DNA of 64,000 nt from JAGVSR01 sp963825555 (GTDB lineage: Bacteria; Pseudomonadota; Alphaproteobacteria; Rhizobiales; Hyphomicrobiaceae). Below are positions 43,429 through 52,340 of the stretch, in pieces. The stretch's first letter is position 1. Each line of letters starts with the position of its first letter. The DNA is taken from assembly GCA_963825555.1 (NCBI GenBank), contig CAWGTZ010000008.1, forward strand, positions 1-64,000. The letters run 5' to 3'. The notes beneath the pieces were generated by a model. The model was not told the DNA's origin and did not search any database. It saw only the letters and a program-made list of their open reading frames with translations. The position numbers were made by a program, and so were the translations under genes.

Positions 43429-45608
43429 TTACCGCCCTTCGGCCCAGGCACGGGTAGCAACCTCTTCATAGGTAAACCGGAGGCCCGCATAGGCGGCGAT
43501 GTCGGCGGTCTCGTAGCCAAACACCTGCTGGTAGTCTTCGTTCAGAAGGTTTTCGACACGGCCGTAAATCTCGACACCGGGCGCAAGCTCGTAGGACGCG
43601 GCCACGTTGACCAAGAGGTAGTCGTCGAGCGTCACGAACTGCGAGCCGAAGGTACCGAATGGTAGAGGATTGGTATCGAACACGAACGCCACATCAGGCG
43701 CCGACCCATTGTATATCGCTGCAACATTGATGTTTCCGCGACCGTCGTCGAACGCATAGTTGACGTCGACACGGGCCGTATGCTCCGGGCGGCGGATCGC
43801 GGCAAGGCCTGACGCATCCGTGGCGTCCAGCCAAGTGTAGGCGGCTCCAAGAACGAGCCCCGGCGTCAGAACGGCCCTGCCGGCGACCTCAATGCCCCTG
43901 CGCTGGCTCTCCCCGTCAATGTTGACCACGGTGTTGCCGAAGCCGACGATCTCGTTCACCAAGTCCGCCTCAAAATACGTGACATCGATCGAGGCCGTGC
44001 CGGGAACGAGCGTTACTTCGACACCCACATCCCAACCGAAGCTCTCTTCAGGAACGAGGTTCGGATTGCCGATAAACTGGTCGACCACGCTGCCGAACTG
44101 CTGGAACATGCCGGGTAGCGCGTAGGCCGTCCCGGCGCTTGCATGCGGACGCAGGCCCACCTCGTGCAGATCAACGCTGAGAGCCGTCTTCCAGCTCGTG
44201 AAATCGGAAAACGTGTCGTTGTCCTCTCGGCGCACGCTCGCGATCGGAAAGAGGCGATCGAAATACTCACCGCGATACTCAGCTGCATAGGCCATACGGT
44301 TACGTTCGCGCTCGACGCCGTCTGCTCCGAATGCGGGCCCGAAAGTATCTGTCGGCGTGAACGTTTCGCGCTCCTTTTCGACCAACCCGCTCAGAACATG
44401 GAGAAGGCCTGCCTCGGGCTGAGCGAACCGCGCCGTACCAAGATAGTAGAAGCGGTTGCGGTCGTTGGCGTTAGACGAACTGAAGAACGGGCTCTGAGTA
44501 TCGAAGTCCGATGAATTGAAGTTGCCGCCAACGAACTGTGGGTCAGACCGCCGTCGAACATGTCCCAGGTGAGCCGTGCGCCCCCCATCCAGATATCGGC
44601 ATCGGCGACATTCAGCGCATCCACCGCGGTCTGAAGCGCCAAAGGTGGACCGTCAAAATCATCGTAGTCGGATTGTGTGGTGGAGCGCCTCAAATTGAAA
44701 TCCACGCTGACACCTTCGACGATACTGAGGCCTGCCCGGAGGTTGAACGTCCGGCGTTCGAAGCCGTCGTCTTCGTTGCCCACAGGAGCGATATTGAAAC
44801 CGTTGCTCTCCTGGAAATTGTAGCCGGCAGGAGAAGTAGCCGCGCTCATTGCCGGCTGAGACGCTGCCGGCTACGTCACGCGTGCCGAAGCTGCCGCCTT
44901 CTGCCCGGCCTCGGAATGTGAGGGGGCCCCGGCCTCCGCGCGTGACGATGTTGATGACGCCGCCGATGGCGCGCGAACCGTAAAGGCCGCTCTGTACGCC
45001 GCGCAGAACCTCGATCCTCTCGATGTCTTCGGCAGACAGGTTGGAAAAATCAAATTCGCCGCCGCTCGTGTCGTTGGCTTCCACACCGTCGATGATAACA
45101 AGAGTCTGGTTGGCTTCTGCCCCTCGGATTCGAACCTGCGTCAACTGCCCAGGCCCGCCTGACGAATTCACGGTGACACCCGGCAGGCTGCGCAAAGCGC
45201 ATCCGCTGCGTTTCGGATCTGCTGCGCCTTCAACTGCGCGCCTGTGACAACACTGACCGGCATGCCCAGTTTGCGTGTTGAAATGCCGGCCAGCGTGTCG
45301 CCATCTGACATGCTGGCAGCCTGCGGCGACGGCGCACCATCATCCGCCCCGACAATCTCACCGGTTCCGCCCGGTGTATTGTCGCTGGCCTCAGAACTCG
45401 CTCGTGCAGATGGCCCGTCTTCGGTCGATGAGGCCTTAGGCTTCTTTGTCAGCGTCCCGGGCTTCGCCTCCAGCGTCGCTCCCTCAACGACGACCGGCGG
45501 CAATTCGTAGGCCTCCTGAGCCGCTGCATGGCTCGCAACAAACCCCGCGCCGGCTGACACCAGCGCGCACGTCATCATCGATGCGCAACGCGCATTCCTC
45601 ACGTTCAT
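43429..45608 (-). pseudogene. btuB: TonB-dependent B12 receptor, split by frameshifts
   Basis: One receptor of about 720 codons is spread over four frames. Segment 1 (45608 to about 45190): signal peptide (CALVSAGAGFVASHAAAQEA) and a linker up to LKAQQIRNAADAL. Segment 2 (45195 to about 44860): the plug domain, RSLPGVTVNSSGGPGQLTQV, RIRGAEANQTLVIIDGVEAN, IEVLRGVQSGLYGSRAIGGV. Segment 3 (44849 to about 44545): barrel strands (DGFERRTFNLRAGLSIVEG). Segment 4 (about 44560 to 43429): the rest of the barrel, ending in the BtuB-like AYAGLRFTYEEVATRAW. Joints near 45190, 44855 and 44550 each need a small indel to restore. GGGGAG precedes the start. Unless the sequence is wrong, no receptor is made. 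Confidence 0.85.
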
Positions 45609-45844
45609 CTCTCCCCAACCCATCTGGCGGTTGCTGGAGGAAACGGAGATCCGGAATGGACGGGGCATCTGAACGGCAGGCCTTGGAAGATGTGATCCTT
45701 CCTGATCCGCGCCGGTTAATTTCAGAGACTCTGGAAAAAAACACTTTGCCCGTACATGCCTGACGCCGCTCCCTACCGGTTGCACATCAGCCGCCACTAC
45801 GGGTGGTCCGTTCCTCCGCGCGCCCCGCACGAGGGATGGGCAGC

Positions 45845-46050
45845 ATGTACCGGCAGGTCTCCTGGCTCGCGGCTCTGGCGCGTCCCATCCGCCTTCCCGA
45901 CGTCGCGCCAGCGGCGCGGTGTCAGTGGCTTTGGTGGGGGAAGCTCGCCGCTTACAGTTGCGGGGGCAGCCTCGGCATCGGACCGAATGTGATCCTAACC
46001 GTGTTCCCTATTCTCCCGCCGTCCAGGTAAGAACGGCAGGAACCGATACA
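45845..46050 (-). promoter_or_regulatory. cobalamin riboswitch
   Basis: On the minus strand the conserved blocks of the adenosylcobalamin riboswitch occur in order: GGTTCCTGCC, GGGAACACGGTTAGGATC, GCTGCCCCCGCAACTGTAA with GCGG, AGCCACTG, GGGAAGGCG, and the B12 box GAGCCAGGAGACCTGCC. All are near-perfect. It lies about 240 bases before the btuB start and should shut off btuB and the downstream btuFCD when cobalamin is plentiful. It is the key evidence that the importer carries B12. Confidence 0.95.
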
Positions 46051-46202
46051 CGATCTAGATGTTCAGCTGACGGTGATCTTGTCAAGCATCACAGACCGCT
46101 GCTGATGCTTTGTGGATGGCCCGGCGTGGCCGATTACCCACGCATGCGGAGTGCTGACGATATGAAAGGCTGTGAGCTGTTTGACCATCAGGCGGAACGG
46201 GC

Positions 46203-47135
46203 TCACTCGCTTTGAACGAGCCTCTGACGGCTGATTTCCACAACCTCTCCGCCTTCACCACCGAGCCCGCGCACGATCATCTCGATGGACCGCGGGTTTG
46301 CGCTGCCCCCGAAGCGATAGATATTGTAGCGGCCCAGCGGCTCTGGCCCATGAGGCCGGGACGCCGATCCCGACGCTACACCGACAATGGGAATCGCACC
46401 GCCGCGCGCAGGATGCCACACGAGACTGTCGCGATGATTGTGTCCGTGGAGGACGAGTTCAGCACCGCGCTCAGACAGCACCGCAGCGAGAGCCTCTGCA
46501 TCCTGCAATGCCCGGCGCGGGGCCGTCTGACCCGGCAAAGGGGGATGGTGGATCAAGACCACGCGCACCAGCCCTTCATCTTCAAGTCGTGCCAGCAGAC
46601 CGCCGAGCGCAACTAGCTGCGTGTCGCCAAGTCGTCCCGCCGCAACGAGCGGGCGCGTTGGAATGGCGGAGTTCAGTCCGATGAGCGCCACCGGACCCAG
46701 CCGGCGCACGAAGGGAAAAGCAAGCTCCGTCTGCCCCATGAATCCACGACCCCATTCGTCCGAAACGAGATAGCCGTTCCATGTCTCCAGACACGAGGGG
46801 CCGTTCATCCGCCGCGTGTAAATGTCGTGATTGCCGGGGATCGCGGTCACGCGATCTGGAGGACCCACCGTCTCCAGCCACTGCCGTGCCTCCCCGAATT
46901 CATCCGGCAGACCGAGATTGGATATATCGCCCGTTACCGCGACGTGATCGGCACCGTGCGCACGTATATCCAGGGCCATCAGATCAGCGATGGTGCGGGA
47001 GTGGATACGGCGCCGCGAGCGCATCCAGTTGAGGTAACCGAGCCCCCGCTTCACATTCCAATGCTTGGGACCGAAGCCTACGATGGGTGTCAGATGCAGA
47101 TCCGAGATGTGGGCAAGCGTGAGAGCGTATGTCAT
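46203..47135 (-). CDS. metallophosphoesterase (CpdA-like)
   Basis: A calcineurin-type phosphoesterase, 310 residues, with all dimetal motifs: LAHISDLHL near the start, AVTGDISNLG, AIPGNHDIY, VVLIHHPPL and VLHGHNHRDS. Members cleave cyclic nucleotides, phospholipid headgroups or other phosphoesters; the substrate here is not predictable. No signal peptide or membrane helix. The ATG at 47135 follows directly from non-coding DNA. The gene lies upstream of the riboswitch on the same strand, with its 3' end 150 bases from it. Confidence 0.92.
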   Translation of the reverse strand: MTYALTLAHISDLHLTPIVGFGPKHWNVKRGLGYLNWMRSRRRIHSRTIADLMALDIRAHGADHVAVTGDISNLGLPDEFGEARQWLETVGPPDRVTAIPGNHDIYTRRMNGPSCLETWNGYLVSDEWGRGFMGQTELAFPFVRRLGPVALIGLNSAIPTRPLVAAGRLGDTQLVALGGLLARLEDEGLVRVVLIHHPPLPGQTAPRRALQDAEALAAVLSERGAELVLHGHNHRDSLVWHPARGGAIPIVGVASGSASRPHGPEPLGRYNIYRFGGSANPRSIEMIVRGLGGEGGEVVEISRQRLVQSE

Positions 47136-47278
47136 GAACAGTGATTACTGCGAGAGCGGCGGATAGGGTTAATTACATGCTCCAGACCGCAAATGCTTGC
47201 CAAATCGCGCAAAGCATCCGAAACGCTTCTTCAGAACAGTAGTGGGAGCCCGGCCCGAAACGGGGCGGAGGGGATCGC

Positions 47279-47746
47279 CTGAAAAAGCACGCCGAAAAGC
47301 TGGTCACACGCACCCTGCAGCGCTACTGGCGCATAACGCGCGGGCTGACACTTGGCGCGCAGGGGCTTGTTGTCGATCCGGACAACCGGGTGCTCCTTGT
47401 CCGTCACACATATCGACCGGGCTGGCAGTTCCCCGGCGGCGGTGTGGAGAAGGGTGAAGACGTGATGATGGCCCTCCGGCGAGAACTTCACGAAGAGGTC
47501 GGTGTCATTGTCGAAGGCGAGCCAGAACTGTTCGCCCTTTATGCCAATTCCCGCCATTTTCCGAACGACCACATCGCGTTCTTTATCGTGCGCTCCTGGC
47601 GCCTCCCGGTGATCCCCGAGCCAAACCGGGAGATCGCCGAGCAGGCTTTCTTTCCCGCCGACCAGCTGCCCCAAGACGCCCACCCCACGACTGTGGCGCG
47701 CATCGGTGAAGTGTTCCGCGGCCGCCCCCGAGATCCGATCTGGTAA
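47279..47746 (+). CDS. NUDIX hydrolase, possibly CTG-started
   Basis: A NUDIX enzyme of about 155 residues. The Nudix box is complete: GGGVEKGEDVMMALRRELHEEVGV. (Core REx2EE in RRELHEEVG.) The family N-terminus (RITRGLTLGAQGLVVDPDNR) lies upstream of the first standard start, a GTG at 47390 that would remove the first strands. No ATG, GTG or TTG exists between the upstream stop at 47240-47242 and 47390. The CTG at 47279 has GGAGGGG at 47267-47273, ideal spacing, so I propose it as start. The product resembles NUDIX proteins with an N-terminal helix; substrate unknown. Confidence 0.75.
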   Translation: MKKHAEKLVTRTLQRYWRITRGLTLGAQGLVVDPDNRVLLVRHTYRPGWQFPGGGVEKGEDVMMALRRELHEEVGVIVEGEPELFALYANSRHFPNDHIAFFIVRSWRLPVIPEPNREIAEQAFFPADQLPQDAHPTTVARIGEVFRGRPRDPIW

Positions 47747-47827
47747 ACCCGCACACCTCGCTGGACCCTGAACCGCCATCCGTGCTAGCTGCCCGCCGCA
47801 CGCCTCCTCGAACCGGGTTGAGCCCAC

Positions 47828-48334
47828 ATGTCCGACAAGGTTTCCACACGCACCGCCGCGCCGGGGGATATCCCCGCCATCAGCGAACTGCATGCGCGCG
47901 TGTTCGGACCGGGCCGGTTCGCGCGCTCCGCCTATCGCGTGCGCGAGGGCAAGCGCGACGGCGAAACCTTGTCCCCGTTCTGCCGCGTTGCGATCCGCGG
48001 CAATCGCCTCATCGCGTCGGTCATCTTCACCGAGGTGCGCATCGGCCATGTTGCAGGCGCCCTGCTTCTGGGGCCGCTCGCAGTCGATCCGGAGTTCGCC
48101 GGGAGAGGCTTCGGCCGCCAGCTCGTTGCCGAGGGGTTGGAAGAAGCCAAGACGGCTGGACGTGCCCTCGTGCTGCTCGTAGGCGACGAACCCTATTACG
48201 CGCGATTGGGATTTCAGCGGGTGCCGCCGGGGCAGATCACGCTGCCGGGGCCTGTGAATCCTGCGCGGATTCTTGCGGCTAGTCTCATCGATGGAGCACT
48301 CTCAACCGCGCGCGGACTCGTCTCGGCGGCTTGA
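47828..48334 (+). CDS. GNAT family N-acetyltransferase
   Basis: A 168-residue acetyltransferase of the COG3153 (YhbS-like) type. The acetyl-CoA loop is LLGPLAVDPEFAGRGFGRQL (pattern Q/RxxGxG/A as AGRGFG). The fold begins ISTRTAAPGD-like (VSTRTAAPGDIPAISELHA) and ends with YYARLGFQRVPPGQITLPGP, which is characteristic of this subgroup. Acceptor unknown. It lies 80 bases after the NUDIX gene on the same strand and is convergent with the photolyase homologue (10 bases between stops). Confidence 0.9.
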   Translation: MSDKVSTRTAAPGDIPAISELHARVFGPGRFARSAYRVREGKRDGETLSPFCRVAIRGNRLIASVIFTEVRIGHVAGALLLGPLAVDPEFAGRGFGRQLVAEGLEEAKTAGRALVLLVGDEPYYARLGFQRVPPGQITLPGPVNPARILAASLIDGALSTARGLVSAA

Positions 48335-48344
48335 GCACGGACAC

Positions 48345-49559
48345 TCACAGAAAGCCCAGTCGTTCCAGAGTTTCAGGAATACGCTCTTTCAGCTTGAAGA
48401 AGCCGTGACGCGCATAGGGCCAGAAGGCGCTGTCCCAGTCGCGCCGAATGCCGATGACGGCAAGTCCCGAACCGGACAACGCCGCAACACGGGTTTCCAG
48501 CGTTTCACGGGACGGGCCAATGGGAACCTGCGGTGTTACGATCGTCTCCACGCCCTGCGTTCGGCAGAAGGCCACAAGATCATCCGAACCGCCGGGCGCG
48601 AGCAGCGTAACAGGGCAGCCAAACGAGCGGCCCGCGCGCGCCAGGCCATCGTTGATCGCCGCGGAGCGGAATGCAATCACCGCCTCAGCCAGACCCGCAT
48701 AGCTCGTATCGGCCGGCAATGCGGCCACGCCCTTCACGGCGCTTGGATCTATTGGCCATCGCTCCGGACTCAAGTCGTCCTCGCCCAGAAGAAGAACAAC
48801 CGGCTCATTGGCGGGCATGCTCATCGGCGGCCGCAGGCGAACGGGCGGCGGCGCCTCGGGCCCTTCGAGCGGATCCGGCGCCTCGTTCAGCTCACCGGCG
48901 GGGTCAAAACGGCCTTCCGTGTACTGGCGGATGTTCTCGGCCCGCGCAATGTAGTGCTTGCCGCGTGTCTGCAGACCAGCGACCCAGCGCCACGACAGGG
49001 TATTAGAGGCCGGATCGCCATCAAGGAGATGACGATAAAAGAAATCGGCACCCAGCGCCCAGGGCAGGCGCAGCGTGAAGAGCCAGATGGAAGCAAACCA
49101 CATGCGCGCGTGATTGTGCAGATAGCCGTGCGCCAGAAGCTGTCGGCTCCAAGCATCGAACGCCGCGATCCCAGTCTCGCCGGAGATGGCCTCCCGATAG
49201 CGCCGCCTCAGTGCTTCATCGCTGGCCAGATTCGCGCGGTCGTTCTCGAGTTCGGACAGGTAGTCCCACCAAACGGACGGGCGCTGCTCCAGCCAGCCTT
49301 TCCAGTAGGTCCGCCAGCAGATCTCTTCCACGAACTTTTGCGCGCCCGAAATGCGATGCTTCGAGAGAACCGCGCGCACGACCTCCTCTTCGCCGATCAA
49401 CCGGTGGCGCACATACGGCGACAGCGTCGAAACATTGCGGCGATCGTCAGGTCCGCGGTCGAAGTTACGGTCGCGCGCGTAGGCACTGCCTGCTCGCGGC
49501 ACGAAGTCCGCCAGGCGTCTCATCGCCTCTTCCCGCGTGGCGGCGTGCCATTCGTCCAT
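48345..49559 (-). CDS. photolyase/cryptochrome-like FAD protein, swapped domain order
   Basis: Usual photolyases have an alpha/beta antenna domain first and the helical FAD domain second. Here the FAD domain comes first: residues about 20-220 contain ARDRNFDRGPDDRRNVSTLS, LSPYVRHRLIGEEEVV, EEICWRTYWKGWLEQRPSVW, YLHNHARMWFASIWLF and LLDGDPASNTLSWRWVAG, all classic flavin-pocket motifs. After a Pro-rich linker (about 220-260) a second alpha/beta domain follows (EPVVLLLGEDDLSPERWP) to residue 404. The frame starts directly with the FAD part and upstream sequence is non-coding. Whether it repairs DNA or senses light cannot be told. Confidence 0.82.
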   Translation of the reverse strand: MDEWHAATREEAMRRLADFVPRAGSAYARDRNFDRGPDDRRNVSTLSPYVRHRLIGEEEVVRAVLSKHRISGAQKFVEEICWRTYWKGWLEQRPSVWWDYLSELENDRANLASDEALRRRYREAISGETGIAAFDAWSRQLLAHGYLHNHARMWFASIWLFTLRLPWALGADFFYRHLLDGDPASNTLSWRWVAGLQTRGKHYIARAENIRQYTEGRFDPAGELNEAPDPLEGPEAPPPVRLRPPMSMPANEPVVLLLGEDDLSPERWPIDPSAVKGVAALPADTSYAGLAEAVIAFRSAAINDGLARAGRSFGCPVTLLAPGGSDDLVAFCRTQGVETIVTPQVPIGPSRETLETRVAALSGSGLAVIGIRRDWDSAFWPYARHGFFKLKERIPETLERLGFL

Positions 49560-49584
49560 GAGCAGCGACCTTTTTCGCTTTCAG

Positions 49585-49812
49585 CTAGCGCGAAGGAGCG
49601 CGAACGATGGCCTTAATGGGACCGCGCGAGCGGCCGGACTGTTCCTCAATCAAGCGATCCTGCTCTTCAATGATCGTCTGCGCCGGCGCATCGCCCTCAA
49701 GTCCGCCGAGGACCGACTGCGGCACGCGGCGGTTCGACGTCACGGTTCCGTCTTCATAGGTGACGTTGAACATGACGAACGTATCCTTGGCCGTGGGCTT
49801 CTTGCGGGACAT
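49585..49812 (-). CDS. small conserved-looking protein
   Basis: A 75-residue protein starting MSRKKPTAKDTFVMFNVTYE, with GGAGGAAG six bases before the ATG, which decides the start over one 10 codons upstream. A short beta segment (VMFNVTYEDGTVTSNRRVP) is followed by an acidic helix (AQTIIEEQDRLIEEQSGRSR). It is probably cytoplasmic. I do not know the family. It lies between the photolyase homologue and purA on the same strand; gaps of 26 and 107 bases allow co-transcription. Confidence 0.75.
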   Translation of the reverse strand: MSRKKPTAKDTFVMFNVTYEDGTVTSNRRVPQSVLGGLEGDAPAQTIIEEQDRLIEEQSGRSRGPIKAIVRAPSR

Positions 49813-49919
49813 GAAACTTCCTCCGTAACGGGCCGCATACACCTCATGTGCACAGCTTGGCCCAAGGTACCAATGAACTTGCGGAAAGGTTTGGACGACG
49901 GGCGATCACGCCTGCCGGT

Positions 49920-51212
49920 TCACGCCAGGAACGGATCCTTCATGAGGATCGTGTCTTCGCGCTCAGGACTTGTGGAGAGCAGCGTGACCGGGCACTCGAT
50001 GAGTTCCTCGATCTGGCGAACGTACTTGATCGCTTGGGCAGGCAGATCCGACCAGCTGCGCGCACCACGTGTCGATTGCGACCAGCCCTCCAGCGTTTCG
50101 TAGATGGGCTCGATGCGCGCCTGCGCATTCTGACCGGCCGGAAGGCGCTCGATGCGCTCGCCGTCGAGTTTGTAGCCGACGCAGACCTTTAACTCGTCGA
50201 AACCGTCCAGCACGTCGAGCTTGGTGAGTGCGATTCCGTCGATGCCGGAGACCTTGCAGACCTGGCGCACGAGAACGGCGTCGAACCAGCCGCAACGGCG
50301 CTTGCGGCCCGTGACCGTGCCGAACTCATGCCCGCGCTCGCCGATCTTCTCGCCAATTTCGTTATCGAGTTCCGTCGGGAAGGGACCGGAGCCGACGCGC
50401 GTCGTATAGGCCTTGGCGATGCCGAGCACGTAGCCGACGGCGCGCGGCCCCATGCCGGAGCCGGTTGCAGCCTGGGAGGCGATGGTGTTCGACGACGTCA
50501 CGAAGGGATACGTACCATGGTCGATGTCGAGCAGCGCGCCTTGCGCGCCTTCGAAGAGGATCTGCTTGCGGGCGCGGTAAGCCTGGTCCAGAAGGTCCCA
50601 CGTCACATCCATGAACGGCAGGATCTTGGGCGCAACTTCGGTCAACTCCGCCATGAGCTTGTCTTTGGAGACGAGCGCCTTGCCGAGGCCCGCGCGCAGC
50701 GCGTTGTGGTGCACGAGAATGCGATCAACCTTGGCGCCCAGCGTCGCTAGGTTCTTCAGGTCCTGCACGCGGATCGCGCGGCGGCCGACCTTGTCCTCGT
50801 AGGCCGGCCCGATACCGCGGCCCGTGGTGCCTATCTTGGCAGTCCCGGCAGCTTCCTCGCGTATCACGTCGAGTTCGCGATGGAGCGGCAGAATGAGCGT
50901 CGCGTTCTCGGCGATGCGCAGGTTATCACGCGTGATCTTCACGCCTTGCTGACCGAGCCGGTCGATCTCCGCGCACAGTGCCCACGGATCGACGACGACG
51001 CCATTGCCGATGATACCGAGCTTGCCCGGCCGCACGACGCCCGAAGGAAGCAGCGACAGCTTGTAGGTATTCTCACCGATGACGAGCGTATGGCCGGCAT
51101 TGTGACCACCCTGGAAGCGCACGACGACATCGGCGCGCTCCGACAGCCAATCGACAATCTTGCCTTTTCCTTCGTCGCCCCACTGGGCGCCAACCACAAC
51201 TACGTTGCCCAT
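49920..51212 (-). CDS. purA: adenylosuccinate synthetase
   Basis: PurA makes adenylosuccinate from IMP, aspartate and GTP in AMP synthesis. The 430-residue protein starts GNVVVVGAQWGDEGKGKIVD with the P-loop and catalytic Asp, then GGHNAGHTLV (catalytic His), TTGRGIGPAYEDKVGR, and the loop EGAQGALLDIDHGTYPFVTSS (core GAQGALLDIDHGTYPF). RKRRCGWFD and the guanine-binding TKLDVLDG are normal. The ATG at 51212 matches the family start. An inverted repeat lies in the leader. Confidence 0.97.
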   Translation of the reverse strand: MGNVVVVGAQWGDEGKGKIVDWLSERADVVVRFQGGHNAGHTLVIGENTYKLSLLPSGVVRPGKLGIIGNGVVVDPWALCAEIDRLGQQGVKITRDNLRIAENATLILPLHRELDVIREEAAGTAKIGTTGRGIGPAYEDKVGRRAIRVQDLKNLATLGAKVDRILVHHNALRAGLGKALVSKDKLMAELTEVAPKILPFMDVTWDLLDQAYRARKQILFEGAQGALLDIDHGTYPFVTSSNTIASQAATGSGMGPRAVGYVLGIAKAYTTRVGSGPFPTELDNEIGEKIGERGHEFGTVTGRKRRCGWFDAVLVRQVCKVSGIDGIALTKLDVLDGFDELKVCVGYKLDGERIERLPAGQNAQARIEPIYETLEGWSQSTRGARSWSDLPAQAIKYVRQIEELIECPVTLLSTSPEREDTILMKDPFLA

Positions 51213-51232
51213 CGCGAGCCTCAAAACATGCC

Positions 51233-51266
51233 TTGGCCCCGGCCATGACAAGGGGTCCGGGGCCAA
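51233..51266 (-). promoter_or_regulatory. inverted repeat in purA leader
   Basis: TTGGCCCCGG (51233-51242) pairs perfectly with CCGGGGCCAA (51257-51266), loop 14 bases. It ends 21 bases before the purA ATG, within reach of the ribosome, and also lies in the gap to the divergent EamA gene. It may be a translational control hairpin or an operator. Confidence 0.45.
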
Positions 51267-51439
51267 CATTGATCCTTTTCGGCCCCGCTTATAGCCCAGA
51301 ATCGCGATGGCCCAACACCTTTGATGCCGCGCCTGGACCATTGGAGAGACATGACCTGCGAGACACCGTGTCCACTGACGGCCCGATCAGGTTGCCTATA
51401 GACCGCAAGTCCCGACAAACTCCGGAAGATCGCACCCCC

Positions 51440-52333
51440 ATGCCCTCGCGTTTGACCAGTGCCACCGTGGCGAACGCCTATCTGTTCCTGACGCTGACGA
51501 TGGCACTCTGGGCCGGAAATCACATTCTCGGCCGGTGGGCCAACGGGCTCATTCCGCCCATGACGCTGGCATTCCTCAGGTGGTCCCTTGCCGCGCTCCT
51601 GGTGATGCCATTCGCGTTCTCCGCAATCCGCACCGACTGGCCGGTGATCCGGGCAAACGTCCCGCGCATCCTGCTGCTGGGATTCATAGGTTCTGGCATC
51701 TACAATACCCTCCAGTACATCGCGCTCACCGAAACGACCGCGACCAATGCCGCGATCCTCAACTCCTGGGGACCGGTCATGATCCTGCTCACGGGCGCCG
51801 CCTTTTTCGGGGACCGCCTGCGGCCGCACCATTTTGTCGGCATGGCACTGGCGCTTGCCGGCGTCGCGGTCGTGATGCTGCACGGCGAGTTGTCGCGCAT
51901 CGCCACGCTCTCATTCAACCACGGCGACCTCGTTATGCTGTTCGCGACGGGCGTCTGGGCGGTCTACACGACGCTGTTGCGCACGCGGCCGGCCATTTCA
52001 ACCCTCAGCTTCGTCGGGCTCACCTATGCGATCGCAGGTTTCGTCAATCTGCCTCTCGCTGCCTGGGAGCATGCCCACGGCCTCCATGTCCAGTGGTCGA
52101 TGGAGGTGGGGATGGCAATCGCCTATGCCGCGGTATTCGCGAGCCTTGTCGCGTACCTCTTCTATGCGCGTAGCGTGGAAATCATCGGCCCCAACCGGAC
52201 GGGAGCCTTCATCCACCTGATCCCGCTGTTCACAAGTGCCCTTGCGGTGGTGCTTCTCGGCGAAGAGCCGGCCCTCTACCACGCCGCGGGCTTCGCACTC
52301 ATCCTGACGGGCGTGTACCTCGTCCAGCGCTAG
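51440..52333 (+). CDS. EamA/DMT-family transporter
   Basis: An inner-membrane exporter of the drug/metabolite superfamily, 297 residues with ten hydrophobic segments in two EamA repeats (first: NAYLFLTLTMALWAGNHILG, FLRWSLAALLVMPFAFSAI; second: LVMLFATGVWAVYTTLLR, IGPNRTGAFIHLIPLF). Members export amino acids, nucleosides or other metabolites; the substrate is unknown. The ATG at 51440 fits the family N-terminus. It diverges from purA and is convergent with the J-domain gene (7 bases between stops). Confidence 0.92.
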   Translation: MPSRLTSATVANAYLFLTLTMALWAGNHILGRWANGLIPPMTLAFLRWSLAALLVMPFAFSAIRTDWPVIRANVPRILLLGFIGSGIYNTLQYIALTETTATNAAILNSWGPVMILLTGAAFFGDRLRPHHFVGMALALAGVAVVMLHGELSRIATLSFNHGDLVMLFATGVWAVYTTLLRTRPAISTLSFVGLTYAIAGFVNLPLAAWEHAHGLHVQWSMEVGMAIAYAAVFASLVAYLFYARSVEIIGPNRTGAFIHLIPLFTSALAVVLLGEEPALYHAAGFALILTGVYLVQR

Positions 52334-52340
52334 GTCCGCC

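Noticed and set aside
48273..49616. 447-codon plus-strand frame opposite the photolyase homologue
   Set aside because: Shadow frame; basic low-complexity product, while the minus strand carries the flavin motifs.
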